A stretch of DNA of 64,000 bases from Adiantum capillus-veneris. Taxonomy: Eukaryota > Streptophyta > Polypodiopsida > Polypodiales > Pteridaceae. Below the pieces are notes generated by a model. The model saw nothing but the letters and a program-made list of their open reading frames with translations. It had not been told where the DNA came from and did not search any database. The stretch lies in assembly GCA_014529385.2 (NCBI GenBank), contig CM043946.1, positions 38,020,058 through 38,084,057 of the forward strand. Direction: 5' to 3'. The position numbers and the translations under genes are program-made. Below are positions 13,161-25,581 of the stretch, one piece after another (within the stretch, counting starts at the first letter, position 1; each line of letters starts with the position of its first letter).

Positions 13161-14467
13161 AAAAAAATGATTTAAAATTAACTAAAAAATAAATGCATTG
13201 AAGCTCAAAAGAGTCAACAAAAGAGCTGACTATTGTGGCAGCAAGTGCATCCAAAATCGGCGCGCAAAGACAAGAAAAAAGAAAGGGGAGGTAGGCGTAA
13301 GCGCACGGAGGTAGACACAAGATGCCTTTCTGCGCGCTGAGGAAACAACAAAGGACTCAGAGGAGAGCGGAGCAGCCCGACGAAGATGACTAGAGAGAGG
13401 GAATTTTTCTATCTTTATTTTTAACTTTTGTCTTTTTTTTGTTGTGTGTGTGTGTGTGTAGGACGCGTGTGTGTGTGCGTGCTTGCTTATCTGAAAGTGT
13501 GTGTGTGAGTAAATGTGTGTTAACGGGTATGTGTGAGTGTGAGGTGTGTGTGCTCTTATGTGTATGTGTGTTCTTATTTTTTATTTCTTTCTTTTTTTAA
13601 AATGTTTTTTTGTTTTTGTTTATTCTTTTTTTGGGTGTATTTATGTATATATTTTTTTATTTTTTGGTTTGATTTTTTTTTTTTTGGGAGGGGGTGGGGG
13701 GTCTTGATAATTTTTTTTAAAAGAAAAGAAAATCAAAAATCAAAAGAAAACAGTATAAAAATTACACCAAAAAAAGGAAAAAGAGAGAGGAAGAGATAAT
13801 ATGTTGTGGGGTGTGTGTGTATTTGTAGTTTTTTTAATAAAATTCAAACAATGCAAAAAATAAATTAAAAAATGTCCAAGATTCAAAAATTACTCAAAAA
13901 ATGATAAAATTAGTCAAAACTTGGGGGAAATTCATTGAGTAGCAAAGGATGCTCTTGATTGTCAATTTATATCAAAATTTCTCATTTTCATATTTTTGGA
14001 ATAAAAATTAGTAAATTTATATAAGAAATTAGCAAAAAATACTAAAATTTTATAAAAAATAGCCAAAACATTACCAAAATGCATTTGGCAATCAAATCAG
14101 TAAAACTATGATCGGGTTTTCCCTCTTTTTGTCGAATTTTGATTCAAAAAATAGAAACATTAACAATGCAATTAGACAAATCTCTGCACATACACTTGAT
14201 TATTACCACAACTTGGACTTTGCAATACAACCAATTACACAATAATTTTCTACCAATTACTAGTTCAATTATGTGTGCACACCCATAATTCTACCAAAAA
14301 TTAAAAGGTATTCCTAATGGCTTTAAAAAAAATAAAAGGTATTCTTAATTCAAAGATTCCTTTAAGAAAAAAGAACACTGCGTTAATCTTTAGCAAATAA
14401 CCACGGGCAATGATGAAGTACATAAATTTGTAACAGTATTAGCTCAAAAAAATGAGTGCAACATTGC

Positions 14468-14472
<5 letters not shown>

Positions 14473-14520
<48 letters not shown>
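14473..14520. repeat. (GA)n microsatellite
   Basis: About 24 GA units, followed by purine-rich sequence. Confidence 0.95.
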
Positions 14521-14524
<4 letters not shown>

Positions 14525-15109
14525 AAATGCTGAAAAGAAGAGAAGAAAACACTAAAGGAAAAATAAAGGAGAAGAGAAACACCTCTTTATAAGGACACAA
14601 AAGCTCTTTTGACTTTTAATCTTCATATGTCATTTGACTTTCTCCCTCCAGGTGTCTTTTCATTTCCTAAACTCACCCTTCACTTATGCACTTAATATTT
14701 TTGAAAGAATTTTTATTTTTTTGAGATTGGGGAGACCTAATAGCACAATTAAGCACAAAATTTGTGATTAGTGCACACACTACCAAAAGTTGGATAGCAT
14801 TCTGGCGCAATTTTGGCAATTAAAAAAATGATCCATGATCAGTATAACAAAATCAATCAACTCGTTGCTTTTCACATTTCAAATTGACACGAATAAAGCC
14901 GTTATTTGCACTTGAATGTGCGTAATTTGCCTACGCATAGGCGCACAAATTTCACCTAAAATTGCCCCAAATTTGATGCAATTAAACTTCAATGAAAACC
15001 TGAAAATAAATCAGCATTTGAGTGGACAAATGCACTCACATTTACATTAAGAATCACATCAAATCCCCACTCCAAGCGACGACTCCACCGGGAAAGAATG
15101 CGCGTGCGG

Positions 15110-16263
15110 TGTCGGAAAGTGTGCGGTCTAGCTGGGAAGGTGCAAAACCTCTAGCTATATGATTTCGTGATGAGAGACACAAACACTTTGTGAAAAAGCA
15201 TTTGTGGAGAATCACCAACCCTCTTTCTAAGGGTGACAGAAAATCTAAGAGCGTTCGTGACAGCAAAGTCACAAACCCTCTTTCCTATCGTGCTTGGAGT
15301 CTGCTTGTTTTTGTAGTCTAGATTATGATGAGAGGATCACCAAATCACATTCAATTTCACTTTAAAAGATCATTGAAAAACACTAAATTTTCAGCCATGA
15401 AACCTTGATGCTCATACAAGCACAATTCTCAATCAAAACCCAAACCTCTTTGATGGTATCATGTAGCCTCGCCCCCACTTACATAGTCGTAACATCAAAC
15501 AATTGAAAGGAATGCTCAAGCTTCCACCTTCACGATGAACATTTTTTTATTTTGCAAAGATTTATGAGCTTCTAAAGTGAAGCCCAAACACCATTTTGAT
15601 AAGGGGAAACCCTAGTTCACTCCCCCACAAGCTCAGATACAAGATTGCAAAGAGGTGGGACTGCAGCACACATAGAATCGGCAACCATGGAAGCTATTGA
15701 ACAGTAGTGATAGGTTTCTCTTGTAAAAATCCCCCTTCTCTCTCTTTGCCACATTATTATGAGCTGATGTATCAATTTCTGAGCCATTTTGCCACTTTGG
15801 ACCAAAACTAGGCCATTTTCAGCTCATTTTTTATGCGAAAATTTCCAAAGGGAGTCACGAAAATCCCTAAATTTGTGGGATCACTTGCATAAGCATAAAA
15901 ATCATAGATAAGCACATTTTTCATCAATATACCATTTTGGGTCACTTTCCATACAATTCTACAACGACTCCTATTAGCTGCTATTTTTTGGCAGTTTTTG
16001 CCCACATCAGTCTTTTTAGGCGAGACGAGTGTGCCACCACGAAACATAGTCCAAATTAGGCATCTTATCAAGAAAAAAATCACGCAAATGAACCACATTC
16101 AGGGCCATGACTCCCCGGATAGGTATGTACATGATAGCGACCGCAGTAGCCGCTTTAGTATATTTAACGATATGTACATTATTGCTTTTCTCCATGCATC
16201 GAGAAGTGTCAAAAGTGAGGTGAATGTTTTCATTTCACACTATGTACATGCCACGGCACGACA
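15110..16263 (-). repeat. 3' LTR of the old gypsy element
   Basis: 1154 bp, the downstream LTR on the coding strand. It aligns end to end with 22340-23542 (for example GTGCGGTCTAGCTGGGAAGG near the start and CACTATGTACAT near the end). The two differ by many substitutions and small indels; the other copy is 49 bp longer. Confidence 0.9.
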
Positions 16264-16275
16264 TCCACCCCCTAT
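16264..16275 (-). other. Polypurine tract of the old gypsy element
   Basis: The minus strand reads ATAGGGGGTGGA directly before the 3' LTR start TGTCG, the normal position for plus-strand priming. Confidence 0.7.
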
Positions 16276-16455
16276 GAACCTGCACATCCTCCGGCATGTG
16301 CCAACATTTTTCCTATATAGGTTTAATCTTCATTAAGATCCACAAATATTTTGATGTCATTTTCATCTTCTGCAAAGTTTGGAAAATCATCCTTTGCTTC
16401 TTCATCCTCATCTGTAGCAATGTCATTAGGTTCTTCATCATCATCTTGTTGTGAA

Positions 16456-17436
16456 TTAAAGGATCATTATAAAGTTCTTGAATTTTTTTTTCGCTATGGG
16501 GATTTTAAGCTCTGTTCCATCGAGCTCCCTCAAAGTATATGTAGCATTTCCATGCACATGTTTGACAACATAGGGACCAAAACACCTTTTTGCAAGTTTT
16601 CTTTGTGTGGTGTGTTGGTTGTCAAGGCTACTCTCATACATTAGGACCCAATCACCTTCTTCAATAGGCTTTGGTCAAAGCCTATGTCGTTTATCAAACC
16701 TATCTTTATTCTTTAGTCTTGCATCCTTCAATCGAGCTTTAGCAATGTCCATGTCTTCCTGTCTTCTTTCCAATTGTCTTATGCTCAAAGCAAGTAGATT
16801 TTCCCTACTTACACCATCTTCCAAAGCTATCATGTTCCAAGTAGGAACTACATCCTCAATTGGCATGACTGGCTTCTGACCATACATCAGTTCAGTAGGG
16901 ATGTAACCAGCCACTGAGCTATGAGTTGTACGATCAAACCACGAAGCATATGGTAGCAACCTTGGCCACTCACGCATTCTACCTTTGCATGCCTTAGCCA
17001 AAGATTTGACAATAGGAGGATGTCCTCTTTCACTTTTCCCATTTCCCGCTGGATTATAAGCACAACTCAGGGCTAGCTTGATACCAATTCTTTTAAAGAA
17101 ATCCCTTGCTTCATCTGTTTCTAACTCTCCTCTATCAACAACTATCTTTCCCACACAGCCATAGCGGCAAATTACATCTTCAAGAAAAACTTTACAAACA
17201 GCTTCTATAGTTTTTTTCCTCAATGCACGCCCTTCCACTTGGTTTGTCATGTCTTCTCGTGAAAGTACCAAGTATCTCATCTGCCAAAGTCCTAAAGGCA
17301 TTGTGACTATATCAACAACCCATTTATAGTGCATGGCTAATGGGTATGTAGGATGCAATCCATCACGGTGGTGTACATTGGAATACATTTGGCATGTGAC
17401 ACAAGACTCCATAAAATTTTCTACATCCTTATACAT
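16456..17436 (-). pseudogene. Integrase core and C-terminal part of the old gypsy element
   Basis: The 254-codon frame opens with the end of the zinc-binding block (CVTCQMY). It holds the first two acidic positions (VVDIVTMP, KIVVDRG) and the catalytic-glutamate motif YNPAGNGKSERGH. A TGA at 16675-16677 splits off the C-terminal region, which continues in phase to FGPYVVKHVHGNATYTLREL. No chromodomain is seen before the polypurine tract. Confidence 0.88.
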
Positions 17437-17442
17437 GCCTTT

Positions 17443-18405
17443 TCACCAATATCTCTCTTTCACTTTGAAAAACGTAGCCCATACACCTCGATGTCCATCA
17501 TATAGTCTTTCATGAAGCTCTTTGATAACTTTGAGCTGAGTAGGCTTATCACATACCACTCGTAATGGAGTCCCATATCTTCTTTTAGGATGTTTCCATA
17601 AGTAAACATCCCTCAAGAAGATTCCATATGATTTATTTTTCATCCTTTTGAATTCTGACTCACTCCAATCATCTTGCTTTTGTAAAGTACTCAGGTAGCG
17701 ACCTATGACCAACCATTCATCCTCATAGAACTCCTCTAAAAAGGATTCAAGTGAAGATACAATGCATATATCATCACACTTTACATGAGAAATTGTGTAC
17801 AATTTTGTGCCCACGTCTTCTTCCTCATCAATCATATCATCCTCATCTTCATACCTTGCCCTTGAAATCATATCTGCCATTGCATTATCTTTTCCTGCAA
17901 TGTGATTCAATTCTAGGTTCAAGGACTTTATATAAGCAATCCACCTAAGCATAGCAATATAAGGAGTAGAGCGGCTTGCAATCATCCCTAGAAGTGGTAA
18001 TCAACCAGTCTCCACAACTACAGATGCTCCAATGAAGTACTCTTTGTCACACTTCAATGCTGTAACCACCCCCCATAACTCCCTTTTTACCTGTGGATAT
18101 GCTCTTTGGCGAGAGCTTATAACCTTGGACCCAAACGTCACCACATACCTGTGTTTCTCTTCATCGTCTTGTCCTACTGCCCATCCAATTCCCGTTGGAC
18201 TAGTTTCCACTGTCACAATCACCGTGCTTCCACACTCATAGTCAATCTTCCTAAAAGTTGGTGAAGGCAGCAACAATTGCTTCAACTTCCTCATAGCTTT
18301 TACATGTACATCATTCCATTGAAACCTTTGATTCTTCCTTAGCAATTGATAAAGCAGATCTGCAACATGTGCATAATGTGGAATCCATACGGATAGAAGA
18401 CACAT
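17443..18405 (-). pseudogene. RNase H and integrase zinc region of the old gypsy element
   Basis: The piece 18405-18001 reads an RNase H with VETSPTGIGWAVGQ and QRAYPQVKRELWG blocks. A TGA at 18001-18003 interrupts it, and the same phase continues in 17985-17443 to the end of RNase H (IAGKDNAMADMISR). An integrase zinc-binding start (HERLYDGHRGVWATF) follows. A second TGA at 17443-17445 falls within ERYW-KGMYKD, where a tryptophan codon would fit. Frames on both sides are in phase, so point mutations rather than indels broke this part. Confidence 0.87.
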
Positions 18406-18406
18406 G

Positions 18407-19900
18407 CACCTAGAAACCTTCTCACCTCCGCATATTTATGCATACATCCTTCATCCTTTGTATTGCATCCACTTTAGTTGGACAAGGTTGGCGGCCATGA
18501 GGATTACAAAGATGTCCCACTTTCAATATTTCTTCAACCCCAAACACTGACTTTTGCTCAGATAATGTAAGGTTCACTTATTCCAGCCTTGTTAAAATTC
18601 TATCACAATCATTATTCTGGTTTGCTACATATTTACGGCACCCCCTCGAATCCAGAGCCTCATCTTTTTTAGTTGAGTTGCATCCTTTGATTGGAACGTC
18701 ATCAAGAAAAGGCATTGTAATTTGAGGTATGAAGTCATAAAGGACTTTGTTCATACCGTTCATCATGTGCGCAACCTAGTTGGTTGCTCCCTGTGGTAAG
18801 GTGCACGTCCTTACCAAACCCAAGGGTGTTCTCATGGTAGTCAAGTCCCTGCTTTCCATTGCTAGTTGGAACTGATCATACCTTGAGTACAAATCCCCCC
18901 TAGAATATATTGCCCTTCCTGCAAATGCTTCTGCAAACTCATCTCCAATTGGCCTTGTACCTATATTCCTGATTGTGACTTTGTTGACAGGATTCACGTC
19001 TTGAATGAAGCGTAGAGCTCCATTTTTCTTAGGTATTGTGAACCATCTGCTTGAGTAGGGGGCACATGAAGGTTCCAAAATCCCCATCTTTATCTTTTCA
19101 TTGAGTAAATCTATAAGCTTTTGCAAGAGTGCTTTTGGCGCTGGAATTGGTCGTAGATTCGAAGGCACATGAGATATAGTAAGTATTACCATTGGTTCGA
19201 CTATAGATGGATCCACACACCCTATCTCATGCGGCTCAAATGCAAAAGCTTTTCCATGTTTGGAGAGTGTCTGTTCAAAGCATTTTCTTTCAATATCTGT
19301 CAAGGAGTCATTGCCTCCAACTTTAAGCATCTTCAACGACTCTTGCGTAAACTTGTGTCCAATTCTTTTTGGATCTCGGAGACTAGGTTGCAAAGAAGCT
19401 TGATCCATCGCTTCCGTGCAATCTGTAGGCAAAGGCAATGCCAGTGGTTTCACCTTCTTTGCTATAGTTTTGTACTTCGTCTCCACTCGCACTTCTAGAT
19501 GTTTTTGCACATTGAAGAACTCCTCATCTTTGAAAGACTCAATGATTCTATACATGTCCATAGAAGCTACTTTTACCGGGTCATTTCCTTGCTGAAAATT
19601 GGAACTTGTTATAGCATTGAGATCACCCATAGTATCTACAAAAGAAACCTCCTCAAAAACACCTGAAATGTACTCGTCTTCATCTAGCAAATTATGGTTT
19701 TTGTATTTTCTTTGTACACTATTTACATATTGTTTTTGTCCTTTCTTTAAATCGCCAAGCATTGTGAAAGATACTGATCCATCCTTTGCTATTAGGGCAC
19801 ATGTAGAAAAAGCTTCGTCTCCCTTCGGATCAAGCGAGAACCTTTTTCTTTCTGTACCACTGCACTCCTGCTTTACAATGGTCACAACCAAAACCCCCAA
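18407..19900 (-). pseudogene. Reverse transcriptase segment of the old gypsy element
   Basis: The frame 19900-18776 includes the RT entry motif LEPSCAPYSSRWFTIPKKNG and ends at PQGATN followed by a TAG (18776-18778). The same phase resumes as VAHMMNG and reaches FLDDV, the catalytic YxDD-type block. A second in-frame stop (TAA, 18578-18580) and a frameshift near 18410-18440 follow. The RT fold is recognisable but cannot be translated as one protein. Its order between protease and RNase H confirms the gypsy layout. Confidence 0.88.
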
Positions 19901-19913
19901 TCCCCCTTTGATC

Positions 19914-20552
19914 TCAAAAGTCCTTGCTTGGTTTTGGTAGAGAATGGTTCCTTAAGCTGTCATGATTTCGCTCATGGTCGACGCAAACTACCAAGAATTG
20001 AATAGCTTGTTTTCCATCTTTGCTTTTGACCCTCGCATAGGCAGATCCATCATCCAACACTTTTGTCTCCATTCGCACTGTGGTGATGTATGGTTGTCCA
20101 AGGATTAGAGGATAGCTTGACATCTCTTGAACAAAAAAAATTTGCTCACCTTTCACATCCCCTATGGTTACATTAACATTTGGACAAGCACCATAGAGAT
20201 CCCCAGATGAGTTGTTTGCAGACTTAATCATCCACCCATGGTCAGTATCAATTGGCCACTTTCCCTTCATATAGAGACTCTTGGACATGAGGTTAATCTC
20301 CAAACCATGGTCTATCAAGGCCACATAAGGCTCCTCAAGATCTCCCACCTTAACCAAGGTTTCCGTTGTAGCTCTTGCCCAATGTTTTCTAGAATATTGG
20401 CTCTTATGAGTGGCTTTGTCTTCATCTTCATCTTCAAATTTAACATGCCTATTTCTTCCGTCCGAAGATTGGTAGCAGCTTACAAAATTCTCATCTTCAT
20501 CTGTTTGTTGTACTTGTATCACATGTGTCTTTGAGGCACTCTCTTCAGCCTC
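19914..20552 (-). pseudogene. Protease segment of the old gypsy element
   Basis: In phase with gag, this frame carries an aspartic-protease-like region. LIDHGLEINLMS stands where the D-S/T-G active-site triad is expected, and a downstream YPLILGQPY matches the second conserved protease block. The active site therefore reads D-H-G; whether this was functional cannot be told. The frame ends at a TGA at 19914-19916, next to a frameshift into the RT frame. Confidence 0.75.
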
Positions 20553-22279
20553 TTATTGGATAGACTCCATTAAAGCTTGTCGCTTCCTTCTTATGATATC
20601 AATGATTCCCTCTTGGAACTCTCTTTTTGCAATGCCAAGGACTTCTCCCAATGTAAACTCCACCTTGCTATTTAAGATCCTTTCCTCTAAAACTTTCTTT
20701 AAATCTGTGGCAGCTTCAATATCTGATTGTAGCTCGTGTGATGGGCTTTTTCCCTTGTTCTTTTCTCTATCTTGCTTCTCCTTTGGTGCAACATCTCTCA
20801 TTGGTACTTCTTGTGATGGAGGCTCCCTTGCCACGCGATCTTGAGAGAGACTCGGATCCTTTATCCCTCCACCTCTAGTAGCCCTCTTTGAGGGGCCTTC
20901 ATTCCCATTTTCTCTCCTGCGTTTTTCTTCAACAAGTGCCTTATTTCCTTGACACTTTGCAATGTAGGCATGCAGTGACAAGGCATCTACAGGTTCATTC
21001 CACCCAGTCTCGAGACGGATAAAATCTCCTGCTTCATGTAAGATTTCTTTAGTCAACTTTCCCTTCATAGCTAACTCCATCGCAGATGGCCAGACATCTT
21101 CACCATCCTCATTAACGTCTTCAATAGATTTTAACCCTTTGAGCATGACTTGACTAGCCTTTAAGCCAAATGTTGTTGCTTTAACCATTGAGATAGCATG
21201 ACTAGTTTCCATGTCCTCAACTAGCTTTTTCATCCCTCCTTTACCAAAGTTGGTCGTCAAGGGCTTCCCTGTTTCACTAAGATGTATCTTCCCTTCTTTG
21301 AAGAAGACAAGATCTTTACCCAAGGCATCTTTGAAGCTTTCACAGTCCCTTCTTGGATGGTATGGGCTATCACACCAGAGGCACCTATTTACAAATCCCT
21401 CTCTGTTCTGAGTTCTTTGACTTGATGACTGTCTAGATGTTTGCCCCTTTTCTTCAAGCCTTACTAGCTTTAATTTCAACTCGCGTATGCCCTTCACAAG
21501 TTCTTCAAGCATAGACCCATCATCCTTAAAAGCTACAATAGCAGGTTTTGGCTGCCTCTCAATAATAGAAGGAACTGGAGCACCGTTGTTCACCACCATC
21601 TTGTCTCTTTTGCGTTGTCTTTTTGCCAACAGGGAGACTGCATCTTGTACATCATTCCACCTTGTCTTCAAACCTTGATCTGTATCTTTGTCTTCCAAGA
21701 GAAGCACTAACTTTTCTTCAATTTCTTTTCCCGCTGCTTGTAGGAAAATTTTTACCTTCTCCCTATCCAAGGAAGCTTGTTCAGTTTGTGATAGTTGAGC
21801 ATAGCGTCGCTCAAACTCTCTGAGAAGCTCTATAGCAGAAATCTCTTCTTTAGGCTTTGCACCCCAATCTAAGAAAGTTATTTTGGTCACCCTCTCAGAG
21901 TTATCCATAAAGTAGTCTTCTTTTAGAGCAAGCTTGAATTCCTCCCAATTTCTTGGACCATGAGCATTTTGAATTGCCCTAATACGTTCTTTGATCTCTG
22001 GGACACAAACTAGCTCAAAACTTTGAACCATGTCTTCCTCACACACATGGTTCACAACTCCATTTCCTTCATATAATTAGGTAGATACTTTGTGATATCC
22101 TTGCCATTAAAATGTTCAATTCGCTTCACAATGTATTGTAGTGATTTTGTGGTTGAAATCTGGCTTCTTTCCGTTGCTTGTTGTTGTTGCATGTACATGG
22201 CAAATGCTTGAAACATCTGCATGACTACAGGATCAAAGTGCATCCCATGTGTCTCTTGATTTTCATCCATGGCTAACAA
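20553..22279 (-). pseudogene. gag of the old gypsy element
   Basis: The capsid polyprotein is split into two frames: a 75-codon N-terminal piece (22279-22052) and a 500-codon piece (22055-20553) joined by a frameshift at the overlap. The larger piece holds a retrotransposon-gag type region at about residues 1-150 and one zinc knuckle, CLWCDSPYHPRRDC (C-x2-C-x4-H-x4-C). A lysine/glutamate-rich tail follows. The frame ends at a TAA but stays open in phase beyond it into the protease, so gag and protease were probably one frame; the TAA fits a CAA-to-TAA change. Confidence 0.85.
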
Positions 22280-22319
22280 AGTTTCTAGATCAATTCACAA
22301 ACTCCCACCCCAACAACTT

Positions 22320-22335
22320 CGCGTCGGGTTCACCA
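22320..22335 (-). other. Primer-binding site of the old gypsy element
   Basis: The minus strand reads TGGTGAACCCGACGCG, starting 4 nt inside the 5' LTR. It starts with TGG, as expected for pairing with a tRNA 3' CCA. I could not assign the tRNA. Confidence 0.65.
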
Positions 22336-22339
22336 GAAA

Positions 22340-23542
22340 TGTCGAAAATAGTGCGGTCTAGCTGGGAAGGTGCAAAACCTCTAGCTGTGAGAGTTCATGA
22401 TGAAAGTCACAAACACTTTGTGAAAAAACGTTTGTGGAGAATCACCATCCCTGTTTCTAAGGGTGATAGAAAATCTAAGAGTGTTTGTGATAGCAAAGTC
22501 ACAAACCCTCTTTCCTATCGTGCTTGGAGTCTGCTTGTTTTCGTAGTCGAGATTATGATGATATGACCACCAAATCACATTCAATTTCACTTTAAAAGAC
22601 CATTGAAAAACACTAAAGTTTCATCCATGAAACCTTGATGCTCATACAAGCACAATTCTCAATCAAAACCCAAACCTCTTTCATGGTATCATGTAGCCTC
22701 GCCCCCAATTACATAGTCGTAACATCAAACAGTTGAAAGGAATGCTCGAGCTTCCATCTTCACGACGACCATTTTCTGATTTTGCAGATATTTATGAGAT
22801 TCTAAAGTGAATCCCAAACACCATTTTGATAAGGGGAAACCCTAGTTCACTCCCTCACAAGCTCAGATACAAGATTGCGAACAGGCGGGACTGCAACACA
22901 CATAGAATGGGCAACCAGTGAAGCTATTGAACAATTGTGATAAATTGCAGGTTTTTCCTATAAAAATCCCCCCTCTCTCTCTTCCCCACGGAATTATGAG
23001 CTGATGTGTCAGTTTTTGAGCCATTTTGCCACTTTGGAAAAAAACTAGGCCATTTTTAGCTCATTTTTGACTCAAAAAATGTCATTTTTTATGCGAAATA
23101 TCCCAAACGGAGTTAGGAAAATTCCTAAATTTGTGGGATCACTCACATAAGCATAAAAAGCATAGATAAGCATCATTTTTCATCAATATACCATTTTGGG
23201 TCACTTTCCATACGATTCTGCAACGACGCCTGTTAGTTGTTATTTTTGGCAGTTTTGGCCCGCATCAGTCTTTGTAGGCGAGATGAGTGTGCCACCCTGG
23301 AACACTTGGACTATGTACATTGTCAAACCAAATTAGGCATCTTATCAAGTAAAAAATCACGCAAATGAGCCACATCCAGGGCCATGACTCCCTGGATAGG
23401 TATGTACATGATAGCGACCGCAGTAGCCTCTTTAGCATATTTAACGATATGTACATTATTGCTTTTATTTCCATGCATTGAGAAGTGTCAAAAGTAAGGT
23501 GAATTTTTTTATTTCGCACTATGTACATTCCACGGCACAACA
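22340..23542 (-). repeat. 5' LTR of the old gypsy element
   Basis: 1203 bp, the upstream LTR on the coding strand. Boundaries were set by where similarity to the other LTR stops, by TG/CA ends, and by the adjoining TGG-starting primer-binding-type sequence. Confidence 0.9.
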
Positions 23543-23850
23543 GCGGACAATTCCAAAACCGCTTTGACCTACACACACCAACACCAGATCTTATGTGTAG
23601 CTACCATTTCTACAAAATTAAATGCATAAGATCAATGACACATATCCAAATAAATATCTATCAATGTGTAGCATTAAACGTACATGCAACTAGTGAATAA
23701 TTAGAGGGGATAAATAGTGAAAAATCTCTGAATTACACACTAAAACTCACTCCATTCTTCAGGGAATTTTTGCAATTTTGTTTCACAAGAGTGATTAACA
23801 AGCCTCTAATTAGGCACACACACATGTAAAACACTTTAATTGTTGGGAAT
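23543..23850. other. Spacer between two LTR retrotransposons
   Basis: 308 bp of AT-rich DNA with no recognisable gene. It begins with the right copy of the 4-bp GCGG duplication of the gypsy element and ends with GGAAT, the probable target duplication of the copia element. Confidence 0.6.
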
Positions 23851-24042
23851 TGAAGGAGTACGAGCGGAAGTGCGACGCGAGAGAGAGTGCGAGAAGAAGA
23901 GCACGACGATATGGTGAACTCGCTCTACTGTAATGTGTAGAGCATAGTGAGTTCTTATTAGGTTTTTACAAAAGAATATGTGTACATACCTGGCGGCCCG
24001 CACACTTACCTGGGCGACCACATTGGGCTTTATACCCCAACA
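23851..24042 (-). repeat. 3' LTR of the copia element
   Basis: 192 bp. It aligns without gaps to 29180-29371 with four substitutions. Confidence 0.93.
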
Positions 24043-24056
24043 ACCTCCCACTTAAA
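24043..24056 (-). other. Polypurine tract of the copia element
   Basis: The minus strand reads AAGTGGGAGGT immediately before the 3' LTR. Confidence 0.88.
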
Positions 24057-24131
24057 GTCCAATGTGGTACTTTAAGTGTGAGAGAAGCTACTATACAAGC
24101 TAATATACAAGAGATGTAGAGAAGTGATGTA

Positions 24132-24506
24132 CTACCCTACACCTAACTGCTTGCGAAAATGCACAAAGCTCTCTGAGGGAAGTCCTTTTGTAAGTAGATC
24201 ATCAGGATTTTCTGTGGTGTGAACTTTGACAAGCTGAAGTTGCTTATCCTCGAGCATTTCCCTGATGAAATGATACTTCACATCCACATGCTTTGTCTTT
24301 GAGTGATAAACTGGATTGCGAGCCAATTGTATAGCACTTTGACTATCACAATATAACACAGGCATCTCTTCTTTGATTCCCAAATCTGTTACTAGTCGAT
24401 AAGGCCAAATTGATTCTTTGCATGCCTCTGATCCTGCAACATATTCAGCCTCTGTAGTAGACTGAGTAACACAATCTTGTAATCTAGAACGCCATGATAC
24501 TGCCAC
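24132..24506 (-). pseudogene. RNase H of the copia element
   Basis: This 124-codon frame carries SWRSRLQDCVTQSTTEAEYVAG, the E-containing RNase H block. CDSQSAIQLARNPVYHSKTKHVDVKYHF follows with the D and H positions. It ends 90 bp before the 3' LTR, as usual in copia elements. Confidence 0.9.
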
Positions 24507-24519
24507 CAGCCAATGTACA

Positions 24520-25581
24520 GAGATACCCTGACGTAGACCTTCAATTGTCTAAGTCACCTACATAATCTGAGTCTGTAAAACCCTTTACACTTAGCTCCTG
24601 ACTCCCATATCATATACGCATACTCTTTGTAGCTTTCAGGTATCTCAATATTCCTTTCACTGCCTCCCAATGTTTCTTGCCTGGGTTTGACATGTATCGA
24701 CTTACTACTCCCACTGCAAATGCAATGTCTAGGCGAGTAGCAATCATTGCATACATCAAACTACCCACTGCAGACGCATATGGAATCTTATCCATTTCAC
24801 CATGTTCTTCCTCACACACAGGACAATCTTGTTTGCTAAGTTTCAAATATGGTGACAATGGAACACTCAATGCCTTTCCCTTCTCCATATTGAAACGTTG
24901 CAAAACCTTGTCAATATACTCTGTTTGAGATAACCAAATCAACTTCTTTGATCTGTCTCTCTCAATGCGCATACCAAGTATATGACTTGCCTCACCCATG
25001 TCTTTCATGTCAAACGATTTTGCCATCTTTGACTTCAAAGCTGAAATTTCTTCCAAGTGCTTGCCAGCAATCAACATGTCATCCACATACAAAATAGGGA
25101 TCAACCAACTACCATCCTTAGCCTTCTTTGTATATAGACAGTGATCGAGCTCACTACGTTTGTAGCCTTGAGAAATCATAAACTTGTGGAATTTATGGTA
25201 CCATGCCCTCGGTGATTGTTTTAAGCCATAAAGACTCTTTAACAACTGGCATACCCAATCATCCTTGCCTTTCTCAACAAACCCTTCTGGCTGCTGCATG
25301 TAAATTTCCACATCTAAATCACCATGCAAGAACGTTGTCTTGACATCCATTTGGTGCAACACCAAATCTAATATGGCAACCAATGCAAGAAAGCATCTCA
25401 ATGTAGTCATCTTGATCACTGGAGAGAAGACTTCATCAAAGTCAATGCCTTGTTCTTGCTTAAAGCCCTTGGCAACAAGCCTTGCTTTGTACTTTGGCTG
25501 ACTATCATGAGCGGTGATCTTATACCTGTAAACCCATTTACAAGGTAGAGCCTTTTTGCCCCATGGTAATTTAACTAGCTT
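24520..25581 (-). pseudogene. Reverse transcriptase of the copia element
   Basis: In phase after the integrase TGA, the frame runs through GFKQEQGIDFDEVFSPV, the first catalytic aspartate (HQMDVKTTFLHGDL) and PILYVDDMLI, the intact YVDD box. AVGSLMYAMIATRLDIAFAV and the HWEAVKGILRYLK block follow. A TGA stands at 24610-24612, another TGA replaces an arginine or similar codon just downstream, and a 1-nt frameshift precedes RNase H. Confidence 0.92.

Larger units (their letters stand above)
9344..15109. other. Gene-free, partly AT-rich repeat DNA
   Basis: No protein-like frame is seen. Features of note are two (GA)n tracts (9606-9754), a TATA-like box on - (10331-10340), AT-rich DNA with long A and T runs (about 11580-14460), a tandem-like stretch near 13010-13160, GT-rich DNA near 13440-13570, and a (GA)n tract at 14473-14520. 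The DNA from 12040 to 12640 is less AT-rich and full of short variants of GGTCTAAAATC, but no period could be set. It probably consists of LTR and leader remnants. Confidence 0.4.
15110..23542 (-). mobile_element. Old Ty3/gypsy LTR retrotransposon
   Basis: Two direct repeats, 15110-16263 and 22340-23542, start TG and end CA. They flank minus-strand gag, protease, RT, RNase H and integrase in gypsy order. A primer-binding-type sequence follows the right (5') LTR, and a polypurine tract precedes the left (3') LTR. Outside the LTRs, GCGG occurs on both sides (15106-15109 and 23543-23546), a 4-bp target duplication. By eye the LTRs differ by roughly 9% over their first 300 bp, so the insertion is old. 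The coding frames carry at least five in-frame stops and several frameshifts, so the copy is dead. Confidence 0.93.

Noticed and set aside
13533-13799. 88-codon F/Y/C-rich frame
   Set aside because: Produced by T-rich and GT-rich low-complexity DNA; no start context or protein motif.
15070-15109. GCGACGACTCCACCGGGAA as a primer-binding site of another element on +
   Set aside because: It resembles a tRNA-Arg-type site loosely, but has an extra triplet and no LTR end before it; the gypsy insertion follows at once, so it cannot be tested here.
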